From Nitrospira sp. (GTDB taxonomy: Bacteria > Nitrospirota > Nitrospiria > Nitrospirales > UBA8639): 64,000 nucleotides of DNA. Made by a program: the position numbers and the translations under genes. This document shows positions 52,746 through 61,015 of the stretch, in pieces. The stretch covers positions 1-64,000 of the forward strand of contig JAPPLK010000003.1 of NCBI GenBank assembly GCA_028819435.1, written 5' to 3'. The stretch's first letter is position 1, and the number at the start of each line of letters is the position of its first letter. The notes beneath the pieces were generated by a model. It was given only the letters and a program-made list of their open reading frames with translations, was not told the origin of the DNA and ran no database searches.

Positions 52746-52818
52746 ATCCATTGCACTGTAAAATATTTAAGACCAAATCATACAGTGATATTTTATTTAT
52801 GAAAGGAGAGATGGCAAC

Positions 52819-53765
52819 ATGAAAAAAACCTTATTCATGCTGTTGGTGACGGCATTCGTGGTCTTTTCAGGCCAGGTATTGGCCAAGGATGGGTTATACA
52901 TGGGGATGGACTTGGGCGTGGCCGTTGCCCCTGACATGGACATCAAGACCGGGGGCTTGGATGATTGGTCAACTGACGGGAATGGCACTCGATGCGACGC
53001 CACTATTAACCCGGATCGATTGCAGGGGGGGCCTGTACCAATGATCCAGTCGCCTGGGGTCCAGCGACTGAGTCGTTTGATGGCGGCTCAGGGATTCTGG
53101 CGGGACTGGCCGTGGGGTATCGCTTGGGCAGCTTCAGGGTCGAGGGTGAATATTTCTATCGCGGTACCCGGTATGGCAGCACGGCTGAACCCAACTTTGA
53201 TGGCTGGGTACCCAGTAGTAGTCGGGAATATGGGGGCGGCGGGGCTATGCAGGAATATGGGGGCGGTGCCGAGGATGCCGTCGATAATCTGATGTCGCAC
53301 AATTTCTTTGCCAACTTGTACTACGATTATCGCACGGACTCGAAGTTCACTCCGTATGCGGGCTTTGGCATCGGATTCGCCCAAGTGTCAGTCCAATATC
53401 GAACGCGGTGGCAGCGCTCCAGGAACGCCGACCATATCAGCGTTTTCGACAGAAACGAACCGGGAGGCGAGTTGAATCAACGATTAGCAGGTGCGTTAAC
53501 GCATGACGAGGCTACCATGTCGGATACGATGTTCGGATATCAGGCGTTGGCTGGCGTGGATTATCAGGTCAGCGAGCCCCTCACGATTGGGCTCAAGTTC
53601 CGGTACGCGATGTTCGGGGACTTCGAGGACGAGTCGGTATATAAGCGGCTCCGTGGGCATGACCCTGTAGTTGGGAATCCCCCAACAATGCCCGCGACGT
53701 ATTATATCAAAACGGATGACATTCAATTCTGGGGCGTGAGCCTCAACATGAAGTATCAGTTCTAA
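52819..53765 (+). pseudogene. Outer-membrane beta-barrel protein, Msp4/P44-like (paralogue 3), frameshifted at a G7 tract
   Basis: The signal peptide (MKKTLFMLLVTAFVVFSG, QVLA) and first strands read in one frame to the CDATINPDRLQGG segment; the remainder, from ACTNDPVAWG through ILAGLAVGYRLGSFRVEGEY, SHNFFANLYYDYRTDSKFTP and the terminal FWGVSLNMKYQF, is in another. The join falls on seven consecutive G (53025-53031); eight would restore one frame matching both intact paralogues. A Gly/Tyr-rich loop (EYGGGGAMQEYGGG) is peculiar to this copy. It may be an off-phase contingency gene, a true pseudogene, or a homopolymer sequencing error. Confidence 0.8.
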
Positions 53766-53947
53766 CCTGTAGCAAGATAACGGTCAAAAACGCTGTTCCG
53801 TAGCGGTTCTCGCAAAATCGGACCCTGCTTTTAATCGTTGCCGTTGGTTGACGGCGAAAAGTACGTCGTTATACAGTACAGAGTGGCCGCGTCATTTATA
53901 CTGTGGCGCGGCCACTTTGCGTTTGAGACTTCGGGACGTGTAGGAGT

Positions 53948-53987
53948 TCCCCTCACCCCAGCCCTCTCCCTCAAGGGGAGAGGGAGG
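53948..53987. repeat. Palindromic repeat, type A
   Basis: cccctcaccccagccctctc then cctcaaggggagaggga. Short form. It directly abuts the relic tail of a barrel gene. Confidence 0.65.
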
Positions 53988-54016
53988 TCAATCTCAATAT
54001 GAAGTATCGGTTCTGA
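53987..54016 (+). pseudogene. Relic C-terminal tail of a fourth barrel gene
   Basis: Ten codons reading VNLNMKYRF and a stop. The last strands of the three full paralogues read SLNMKYHF, SLNLKYHF and SLNMKYQF, so this is almost surely the end of a lost copy. It begins exactly where the type A repeat stops, as if repeat-mediated deletion or insertion removed the rest. Confidence 0.65.
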
Positions 54017-54035
54017 CAGGTAACAACAGAAAGGT

Positions 54036-55703
54036 ATGTTTGATATGAGATACGTGTTTATTGCTTTACTGGTTGTTTGTGCAACGGTTTCGTTTGCCCA
54101 GGCTGAACTGTTTCCGGCCTCAGGGCCTCCGGGGGTGACGGTGACGATCGGTGGGTCCGCGTTCGGGGAGTTTGTGTCGACGGCGGAGAATCGGGTGAAT
54201 TTCAACGGCGTGCCCGCGTTGATTCAACTCTGGGAATCGGACCTGGTGATGGTCAAGGTGCCGCTCGGCGCCAAGAGCGGTGACGTCACCGTGTCGGGAC
54301 CGAAAGGCACCGTGGTGGCAGGCCGGTTTGCCATTCAGCAGGTGAAGATCACCAAGTTGGCGCCGCCGGAAGCGGAACCCGGCTCGGTGCTTACGATCGA
54401 GGGTGATCATTTCGGCAATACCGCAGGATCACGCGACCCCAATACCATGTTCGGCGTGAATCGGGTGTTAGTCAACGGCATCCTGTCGGAAATCCTGAAA
54501 TGGCGGCCCGGGAAGATTGACGTCAAGATCCCGGCCAACGCCAAGTCCGGTGACGTGGTCGTGCAACTGGCTTCCTCCGATCCGCTACCGGATGGGTCCT
54601 GTTGCGCACCGGTCAAATATGCCGAGAGTAATCGCATGCCGGTTTCCTTGATCCCCAGTATTTCGTTTGCGCCGAATCGAGGGCCCGTTGGAACCAAGGT
54701 CGTGCTGAGCGGTCAACAGTTCGGTGACGCCAAAGGGCCGAATGATGCGATTACGATCGGCGGCAAGCCCGTGACGATTGCCAAATGGGCTCCGCGGACC
54801 ATCGTGGTCCACGTGCCGCTCAACGCCGTGAGCGGGCCCGTGACGTTTCAACAGGACGGGCGTGCGAGGACCTTGGGCCAATTCGAGTTGGTCGAACCCG
54901 GATCCGATGGGCTGTTCCCGACTCAGGGACCGATCGGCACCTTGGTGTATATCAAGGGGAAAAATTTCGGTGTATTTTCCGAAGCAGGGAGCACGGCCTA
55001 TGCGTTCGATTTCGATCCCGGTCAGAACCGTGTGGAAATTGGCGGGGTTCCGGCCATTATTCACCGATGGCAGGATAACGAAATCAACGTGTGGGTGCCC
55101 TATAGCGCCAAGTCCGGTCCCGTTGTCGTGAAGCGGGGCGGTACAATTCCCAACCCCGATGGGACCTGTTGTGCCAAGCAGGACGTCGTCGACTTGGAAG
55201 TGGGCTCATTTACCGTGCAGATGCCGAAGGTCACGTCCTACTCTCCAAAGGAAGCCGGTATCGATGAGATCGTGACGTTGAAAGGCAAAGGGTTTGGCGA
55301 ATTTCTGAAAATCGCGGAGGCGACGCGCCTGGAATTGAATACTGATGCCCATGATTGGAAGAACTATCGACTGGGGCCCGACGTCTCACGCACGGAAGTG
55401 CTGGTGAACGGGGTCGCAGCCGTCGTGGTCTCCTGGAAGGATACCGAAATCAAGGTTCAGGTGCCCAGGCGGCACGTGTTCGGGTTCGGGCATCCCGAAG
55501 GGTTTTACGTTGATCCCACTGAAGGGGAAATCGTCGTGCGTCGCGGGTCATGGGATTTACTCAAGAATGGCCGGTGCTGTTCCCGGAAGCAGTGGCAGAG
55601 CGCCGTGGCAGGCGAATTCAAGATTCTGCCGCGTGGATTGCCCCACAAGGAATTTTTCTACGATTACACGCAAGAACCTTGGAGAACCGACCAGGCACCG
55701 TGA
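54036..55703 (+). CDS. Exported protein with five IPT/TIG domains
   Basis: The 555-residue product has a signal peptide (MRYVFIALLVVCATVSFAQA) and about five tandem immunoglobulin-like IPT/TIG domains, starting near residues 25, 105, 212, 296 and 398. Each has the pattern P..G.PGT.V.I.G..FG, for example SGPPGVTVTIGGSAFGEF, PNRGPVGTKVVLSGQQFG and PKEAGIDEIVTLKGKGFGEF, followed by V.VNG...I..W....I.V.VP. Domains 2, 4 and 5 each carry a vicinal Cys pair (DGSCCAP, DGTCCAK, NGRCCSRK). It is probably a cell-surface or periplasmic binding protein. It is followed by an overlapping propeller gene. Confidence 0.82.
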   Translation: MFDMRYVFIALLVVCATVSFAQAELFPASGPPGVTVTIGGSAFGEFVSTAENRVNFNGVPALIQLWESDLVMVKVPLGAKSGDVTVSGPKGTVVAGRFAIQQVKITKLAPPEAEPGSVLTIEGDHFGNTAGSRDPNTMFGVNRVLVNGILSEILKWRPGKIDVKIPANAKSGDVVVQLASSDPLPDGSCCAPVKYAESNRMPVSLIPSISFAPNRGPVGTKVVLSGQQFGDAKGPNDAITIGGKPVTIAKWAPRTIVVHVPLNAVSGPVTFQQDGRARTLGQFELVEPGSDGLFPTQGPIGTLVYIKGKNFGVFSEAGSTAYAFDFDPGQNRVEIGGVPAIIHRWQDNEINVWVPYSAKSGPVVVKRGGTIPNPDGTCCAKQDVVDLEVGSFTVQMPKVTSYSPKEAGIDEIVTLKGKGFGEFLKIAEATRLELNTDAHDWKNYRLGPDVSRTEVLVNGVAAVVVSWKDTEIKVQVPRRHVFGFGHPEGFYVDPTEGEIVVRRGSWDLLKNGRCCSRKQWQSAVAGEFKILPRGLPHKEFFYDYTQEPWRTDQAP

Positions 55704-56683
55704 AAGCCGTTTCATCCTCTTTTTATGCTCTCCTTCGGTTAATGGTCGTGGGATTGATCTGTCTCCCGGGCGTAGCGGGACAGGTCCAAGCCGAAGAGAA
55801 CGTGGTTTCGACCATCCAGAAGAGCGGCACGAAATCCACGCTCCTTGGGACGTTTTTTGTGAGCGCGCAACACGGCTGGGCCGTAGGCGCGCGGGGAACC
55901 GTCTTGAAAACGGAGGATGCAGGTGGGACGTGGCAGGCAGTCACGCGCCGCACCGCGGCCCTGTTAACCAGCGTCTATTTTACGGATTCTCAACACGGGT
56001 GGATCGTCGGGCAGAATGGGACCATCCTGCATACGAACGATAGCGGAAAACAGTGGCGCCGGCAGGTTGCCGGGGTTGGCGCCACACTCTATGACGTGTA
56101 TTTCCTGAATCCCTCGCAGGGCTGGATCGTCGGAGGCCGTGGCACCATTTTACGGACTGCGGATGGTGGCGTGACGTGGGAGGATCAAAGCAGTTCGACC
56201 GCGGTGGATTTGTTCGGCGTCCAGTTCATCGATGCGCAAAACGGGTGGGCGGTCGGTGCAATCGGAACAATCCTCGTCACGCGGGACGGCGGGCAAAACT
56301 GGATTCAACAGGCCACCGACAGTGCCACGACGTTCTTCGATCTGTACTTTACCGATCCCGAGGGTGGCTGGGTCGTGGGCTCCCAGGGTGCCATCTTTCA
56401 AACGATCACCAGTGGAGAAAAATGGGTTGATCGTACCCTGCCGTGCGGGTCTCCCTGTATCAGGCCGCCGGACTTTTTAAAAGTCCGGTTTACCGGGTTC
56501 CGGGCCGGGTGGATCATCGGCGAGCGAGGCGCGTTTCTGACCACCACGGACGCCGGTTTCACGTGGACCGAACCGGAACTCTCCGAGCCCTTCAGCCTCT
56601 ATGGGTTATCCTTTCCGGACACCAAGATCGGCTGGGCCGTGGGCGACGGCGGAATCATCCTGAAGATCGCCCCTTCGTCTTAA
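55700..56683 (+). CDS. Exported YCF48-like seven-bladed beta-propeller
   Basis: The 327-residue product has a signal peptide (about residues 1-30, ending QVQA) and seven repeats of the YCF48/BNR-like type, each with a GWxVG...G.I..T.D.G..W core: HGWAVGARGTVLKTEDAG, HGWIVGQNGTILHTNDSG, QGWIVGGRGTILRTADGG, NGWAVGAIGTILVTRDGG, GGWVVGSQGAIFQTI, AGWIIGERGAFLTTTDAG and IGWAVGDGGIILK. This should close a seven-bladed propeller. YCF48/HCF136 helps photosystem II assembly in phototrophs; in other bacteria the family is widespread and mostly uncharacterised. The GTG start overlaps the TIG-protein stop (GTGA), so the two are translated together. Confidence 0.85.
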   Translation: MKAVSSSFYALLRLMVVGLICLPGVAGQVQAEENVVSTIQKSGTKSTLLGTFFVSAQHGWAVGARGTVLKTEDAGGTWQAVTRRTAALLTSVYFTDSQHGWIVGQNGTILHTNDSGKQWRRQVAGVGATLYDVYFLNPSQGWIVGGRGTILRTADGGVTWEDQSSSTAVDLFGVQFIDAQNGWAVGAIGTILVTRDGGQNWIQQATDSATTFFDLYFTDPEGGWVVGSQGAIFQTITSGEKWVDRTLPCGSPCIRPPDFLKVRFTGFRAGWIIGERGAFLTTTDAGFTWTEPELSEPFSLYGLSFPDTKIGWAVGDGGIILKIAPSS

Positions 56684-56707
56684 GACACCCCTGATCTCCT
56701 CGATTAT

Positions 56708-56797
56708 TCCTCCCCTTTGTAAGGGGAGGCTAGGTGGGGTAGAGGACGTGAACATACCTTTCTACCTCCCCTTCCCCTCCTTACAAAGGAGGGGAAG
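56708..56797. repeat. Palindromic repeat, type B (short interior)
   Basis: ttcctcccctttgtaagggg ... aggtggggtagag ... ctacctccccttcccctcct, then tacaaaggagggg. The interior is only about 20 bases. It separates the propeller gene from convergent rsmE and may act as a bidirectional terminator. Confidence 0.75.
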
Positions 56798-56867
56798 GAA
56801 AAATCTGCCTTCGACGCTCGTCTCCGATTTGATCGGGACCTAGTTGTGGGTTCCACGAAATCCGGGC

Positions 56868-57605
56868 TCAGAGGTTCCCCAGACGATATTGCAGGATGCT
56901 GAGCGCCACCAATGGAGCGGTTTCGCTCCGAAGGATGCTTTTGCCCAGCGTAATGGGTTGAAAGCGTTGGTCGAGAATTTCCTGAATCTCTTCCTGTGTC
57001 CATCCTCCTTCGGGGCCGACGACGAGTGCGATCGTGCCTTGGAACGTGTGATCGATGGGAAGGGAACCGAGACGTTGTTCCGCACTGCGTTCAAGCAACG
57101 CACACCGGAGTGTCGCGTGAGGAACGTGTTGACAGACATCGGACAACGTTATGGGTTGAATGATCTTGGGGTACGTCCATTGCTCCGATTGCTGTGCGGC
57201 ATCGACGGCGATCCGTTGCCACCGTTCTTGTGTGGTTCGGACGCGACCTGCCGGTGGACGGACGATGACCCTCGACGTGAGCAATGGAATAATCCCGGCG
57301 ACGCCAAGTTCCGTGGCTTTTTGAATCATCCAGTTCATGCGATCACCTTTCAGAATGGCCTGAACCAGGACAATCGGAGCCCGGGGCGCGGGTGGACCTT
57401 CGATTGTTTCAAGGATGGAGGCCTCCAGCGATTTCGACTCCAAGTGATCGATCCGAACCCGGTACCGAACCCGGCGCTCATCTCCGACACAAATGGTCTC
57501 GCCTTCACGGATGCGGAGGCTTTTTGACAGGTGAGCGAAGAGGGGACCGTCAATCGTGACGGTGTGGGTGGTAATCCGGTTTGATTGAATGAAAAAGACC
57601 GGCAT
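56868..57605 (-). CDS. rsmE: 16S rRNA (uracil-1498-N3)-methyltransferase
   Basis: SPOUT-class methyltransferase that modifies U1498 of 16S rRNA. The 245-residue product shows LSKSLRIREGETICVGD in the N-terminal PUA-like domain, KGDRMNWMIQKATELGVAGI, and the knotted SAM site ALVVGPEGGWTQEEIQE and ITLGKSILRSETAPLVALSI. It is downstream of dnaJ on the same strand, a common bacterial arrangement. Confidence 0.96.
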   Translation of the reverse strand: MPVFFIQSNRITTHTVTIDGPLFAHLSKSLRIREGETICVGDERRVRYRVRIDHLESKSLEASILETIEGPPAPRAPIVLVQAILKGDRMNWMIQKATELGVAGIIPLLTSRVIVRPPAGRVRTTQERWQRIAVDAAQQSEQWTYPKIIQPITLSDVCQHVPHATLRCALLERSAEQRLGSLPIDHTFQGTIALVVGPEGGWTQEEIQEILDQRFQPITLGKSILRSETAPLVALSILQYRLGNL

Positions 57606-57643
57606 ATGGCAAAGGGAAGGGAGGGATAGGACGAGACCGTCGC

Positions 57644-58771
57644 CTATTCGAACATGTTCTTGACCTTGCCGAACAAGCCGTCTTCTTCGTTTTTCGATGC
57701 GGTTCCGCTTTCTTCGGCAAAGGCGGTCAGCAGTTCCCGTTGTTTGGCCGACAGTTTGGTCGGAACGGTGACGTTGATCCGAACAAGTTGATCGCCGGTG
57801 GTGCGACCTTTCAACGCAGGCGCTCCCAGTCCTTTGAGTCGAAGAACCTGATCGTGTTGGGTGCCTTCGGGAATTTTGACGCTGGTTTTGCCTTTGAGCG
57901 TCGGCACGTCGACTTTGCCGCCCAAGGCAGCCGTGACCATGTCCAGCGACAACTCGACGAGAACGTCATTGCCTTTTCGGGTAAAGACCGGGTGTGGTTT
58001 GACTGCGACTGCCACGTAGAGATCGCCGGGCGGCCCGCCATTGATACCGTGTTCGCCTTCGCGAGCCAAGCGAAAGCGCATGCCGGTATCGATTCCCGCG
58101 GGAATGGTGACGGATAAGGTTCGTTCCCGGTACACCCGTTTTTGCCCGCGACAAGTGGGGCAGGGATCCGTAATGATTTGTCCGGTGCCCTGACATTGCC
58201 CGCAAGCCCGGTTAATCGAGAAGAAGCCTTGTTGCAGTCGAATCTGCCCGGTGCCCTGGCAGCCGCGACATTGTTGGATGGCATCGTTTGATTTGGCTCC
58301 CGTACCTTTACAGGAGTCACAGCCTTCCCATCGCGGAATTTTGAGTTTAGCCTCTTTTCCCTCGATGGCTTCTTCAAAGGACAGTTCCAGGTTATATTGC
58401 AGGTCATTGCCCTGTTCGGGCCGGCTTCGACCTCCTCTCCCTCCGCCGAAGAAATCTTCAAAAATGTCTCCGAACACGTCGCCGAAGCCTTGCCGGACGT
58501 CAAACCCTTCGGCTCCGCCGAAACCTTGCTGGCCCGCCGAATGTCCGAACATATCGTACCGTTTCCGCGATTCCTCATTGCCCAGGACTTCATACGCCTC
58601 ATTGGCTTCCTTAAACTTTTCTTCGGCTTTTTTCTTGAGTTGCGGGTCGCTCTGCAAATCGGGATGGTGCTGGCGGGCCAGCTTCCGGAAAGCCTTCTTG
58701 ATCTCGTCATCCGAGGCGACCCGATCAACTCCGAGCACTTCATAATAATCCCGTTTGGTCACGCTAGCCAT
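57644..58771 (-). CDS. dnaJ: Chaperone protein DnaJ
   Basis: Co-chaperone that stimulates DnaK. J domain with the HPD tripeptide (ARQHHPDLQSD), a Gly/Phe-rich linker (GQQGFGGAEGFDVRQGFG), four zinc-finger repeats (CDSCKGTG, CRGCQGTG, CGQCQGTG, CPTCRGQK) and the C-terminal substrate-binding region. Length 375 residues, normal. It would usually sit next to dnaK, but here a block of about 2.4 kb separates them. Confidence 0.97.
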   Translation of the reverse strand: MASVTKRDYYEVLGVDRVASDDEIKKAFRKLARQHHPDLQSDPQLKKKAEEKFKEANEAYEVLGNEESRKRYDMFGHSAGQQGFGGAEGFDVRQGFGDVFGDIFEDFFGGGRGGRSRPEQGNDLQYNLELSFEEAIEGKEAKLKIPRWEGCDSCKGTGAKSNDAIQQCRGCQGTGQIRLQQGFFSINRACGQCQGTGQIITDPCPTCRGQKRVYRERTLSVTIPAGIDTGMRFRLAREGEHGINGGPPGDLYVAVAVKPHPVFTRKGNDVLVELSLDMVTAALGGKVDVPTLKGKTSVKIPEGTQHDQVLRLKGLGAPALKGRTTGDQLVRINVTVPTKLSAKQRELLTAFAEESGTASKNEEDGLFGKVKNMFE

Positions 58772-58826
58772 CTTTTCCGGTCGATGTTTTTGTCATTGAT
58801 GCGAAAATAGTTAATGCAGCCTGAAT

Positions 58827-58860
58827 TGTCATTCCCGATATCTCTAATCGGGAATCCAGA
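58827..58860. repeat. Palindromic repeat, type C (cattcccg...cgggaatccag)
   Basis: gtcattcccgatatctctaa, then tcgggaatccaga; same family as the copies at 43083 and 52526. Upstream of dnaJ. Confidence 0.6.
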
Positions 58861-58941
58861 GTCTTTCTCGTCGTTTTCATCCCTTCGTGCGCAGGCGGCG
58901 AGTTTGCTGTGCCAGTCCCTGCTCTTGCTTCCACTCCTTTG

Positions 58942-58973
58942 CCTTGCCCGTCCTGAGCGAAGCCGAAGGAACC
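58942..58973. repeat. REP-like repeat (type E)
   Basis: cccgtcctgagcgaagccga followed by aggaacc; the reverse complement matches the copy inserted in glyS. Confidence 0.6.
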
Positions 58974-59041
58974 ATAGCAAAGGGTAAGGAGGAGGGGAGG
59001 CAGAAAAGAAGAAGCTCTGACTTTTTAGACAGGTTCAGTTC

Positions 59042-59266
59042 CTACTTCTGCCGTACCGGCTTGCCTTGTTTGGCCTGTTCTTCCTCCCATTGCAGTGCGG
59101 CTTCGTGAGTCGTACGGAGACCTATCTGTTTTATATGTCCTTTACTCCATCCCGGCTCGCTCCGGTGCTCTGCCTCACGGCGGTCTATGTCGTTGGTAAT
59201 ACCCGTGTGGACAATCTTATTGCCCTTCTTGAAGTGGTATTTATAGGTGTCTCTATCCGTCGGCAT
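59042..59266 (-). CDS. Small GIY-YIG-like protein
   Basis: The 74-residue product reads TYKYHFKKGNKIVHTGITND, then RREAEHRSEPGWSKGHIKQIG and ALQWEEEQAKQG. The YHF...HTGIT part corresponds to a degenerate GIY-YIG start and the later Arg/Glu/His residues fit the fold, as in a widespread family of tiny stand-alone GIY-YIG-like proteins. Nuclease activity is uncertain. It overlaps the upstream 172-residue gene by 14 bases. Confidence 0.7.
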   Translation of the reverse strand: MPTDRDTYKYHFKKGNKIVHTGITNDIDRREAEHRSEPGWSKGHIKQIGLRTTHEAALQWEEEQAKQGKPVRQK

Positions 59267-59771
59267 AATTGTCCTCCTCTAAAAGAGTTGATAACTGGTA
59301 TGCTATCCGCACAAACCTGATAATATCAATCTGTGCGCGAGTTGTTTTACCCTTGTTTGTGCCCCTTATAGTAATTCTGTCAGTATAAACTCGCTCGACC
59401 TTTTTCTTCGAGTCCTGTTTTGGTGCCCGGTAAGGCAAGATTTCTTTGGCATGAATGACAGAATTGCAGGCCTGTCTGAATGTTAGCGGATACTCGCTGT
59501 TTTTTGAAAAATCAGACCAGTATTCTCCGCAATTCTGCTTGCTGAAATTGTCTTTTCTTTCTTCCAGCAAGTCCAGTAGGCCACGTACCGCCGTTGCGAC
59601 CCATAGCATCAATTTTCTTACTTCGTGTTCGTGGAAGACCTTTGTCCAAACAACCACGTTTTGGACTTTGGCCACTTCTCTATCGGCCAGAAGCAGACTC
59701 ATCACAAGGTATAAATCTTTGCGTAGAGTCAACATGTCAACGATGGGGTTGTCCGTATTACGCACTGCCAA
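59253..59771 (-). CDS. Hypothetical protein, partner of the GIY-YIG-like gene
   Basis: I do not recognise a family. The 172-residue product is alpha-helical and charged, with an ATAVRGLLDLLEERKDNFSK stretch, a central LTFRQACNSVIHAKEILPY and a basic patch KQDSKKKVERVYTDRITIRG. No signal peptide. It overlaps the next gene downstream by 14 bases and the presumed end of the frameshifted gene upstream by 14 bases, so the three appear to form one tight operon. Confidence 0.65.
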   Translation of the reverse strand: MAVRNTDNPIVDMLTLRKDLYLVMSLLLADREVAKVQNVVVWTKVFHEHEVRKLMLWVATAVRGLLDLLEERKDNFSKQNCGEYWSDFSKNSEYPLTFRQACNSVIHAKEILPYRAPKQDSKKKVERVYTDRITIRGTNKGKTTRAQIDIIRFVRIAYQLSTLLEEDNYADG

Positions 59772-60640
59772 ATCCCATTCTATATTTGATAGTGTCGAAA
59801 GGTTCGCTTGATTTGAGACTTATGCATTTAACTTGACAACTATTTTGTGGAGTAGGAAGTTGATATGTACCTTTGCCGAATACGATACCATCCAGGATGA
59901 CGTGATCCATTTGCACGGACAGCTTTCGGCTTCCCTCTTTAACGCCCTCTTTCAATTTCGTCAGTATGCCTAAAGGCATCACGGCCTTTTTCATCAATGG
60001 CTTGTTGACAGGCGTTGAAGGTGGTGAACTTAATGTAGATATGCACGAAAGTGGCGGCATCTGTAAAGGGGGTCACTGCGAGTTCAATCGATTGGACACT
60101 GCCTCCAGGCTTCCAATAAAACTTCTGTTCTTTTGCGTCGAGCTTCGCTATGTACGCCTCTATATCGTCCCTGTCGTAGCCCTCAACCCTCGGACTGCCC
60201 CTCGGACTGAAAGAGCGAAGGTGATGGTCGTCTTGCCCTTCTTTATGAAAAGCACTTTCCATGTCTTCGTTGTTATCTTTATTGGATCCAATCGGCTGTC
60301 CATACGTATAAATGAGTTGTTGTTTTAACAGTTCAACCAGCGTAGTCCTCAACGCTGCAAATTGTGTATATCGTCCAGAAGCTGCTATGCGGCATAATCC
60401 AATGCCCTTCACAAATTGCAGAGCGTATGTATCAAGATCTGGATGGGGCCGTGGGGCTGATTCGCATGTATAGCCATGACTTCTAAAGATCCAGGCTTTG
60501 TTTTTTTTACAGTACCCATATCCAAGTGGGTCACGATCTGTCTCAAACCCAAACGGATTAGCACTTTCTGCCACAGCAATCGAGCAGAGAGCTGGTAGGC
60601 TGAGACAGATTGCCACGATCAGGAAGCAGAATTTATTCAT
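59758..60640 (-). pseudogene. Hypothetical exported protein, probably frameshifted near its 3' end
   Basis: From the ATG at 60640 (MNKFCFLIVAICLSLPALCS, signal peptide ending AVAES) the frame runs to a stop at 59939. The mature domain has four Cys in its first half (YGYCKKNKAW, YTCESAP, GLCRIA) and an acidic middle. The -1 related frame then continues with a coherent protein-like stretch (LKEGVKEGSRKLSVQMDHVI, LDGIVFGKGTYQLPTP) and stops at 59758, overlapping the next gene as its neighbours do. A one-base change around 59960-60000 would join the two. I do not recognise the family. Confidence 0.45.
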
Positions 60641-60841
60641 GATCTGGCAAAAACTAAATGCGATAGCGCATAGTGGCTGATTTGCAATGTTTTTTTGTCC
60701 ATGGAGAGAAAGGATTGACTCCATCGACATCCTTTTGGGCCTGCTCTTTCAACTCGGCAAAGATATTGTGAAGAAAGCACTCACTTCAATGGGGATTCTC
60801 TTCAGCATTGAATCTTTTCTCTGATCTACTTCCCTAAGAAA

Positions 60842-61012
60842 TCACTCCGTAGAGAACCTGTCAAAAGCGTCATCGACCCATTGATCCAGTCTACCGTACT
60901 GGACGGTTCGATCTCTTAATAACGCCTTGAAGTGTTGTATATCTCTGATAATACTCCCTTGAGGGGGCTCGTGAGATGGGGGAGGAAGGTGTCTCGTAGT
61001 ATGGTTGGGCAT
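60842..61012 (-). CDS. Candidate small protein, 56 residues
   Basis: ATG-initiated frame with a Pro/His-rich N-terminus (MPNHTTRHLPPPSHEPPQGS) and an amphipathic C-terminal half (IRDIQHFKALLRDRTVQYGR, then LDQWVDDAFDRFSTE). The composition looks protein-like rather than random. A different overlapping frame starting at 61019 also looks possible but is shorter. No family recognised. Confidence 0.35.
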   Translation of the reverse strand: MPNHTTRHLPPPSHEPPQGSIIRDIQHFKALLRDRTVQYGRLDQWVDDAFDRFSTE

Positions 61013-61015
61013 TGC

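Larger units (their letters stand above)
52492..52818. other. Intergenic region with repeat and barrel-gene promoter
   Basis: About 330 bases. A type C repeat (52526-52560, cattcccgcaattctttagc then gggaatccag) opens it. The right half is AT-rich and holds a likely promoter and a wide inverted repeat ahead of the third barrel gene. No gene seen. Confidence 0.55.
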
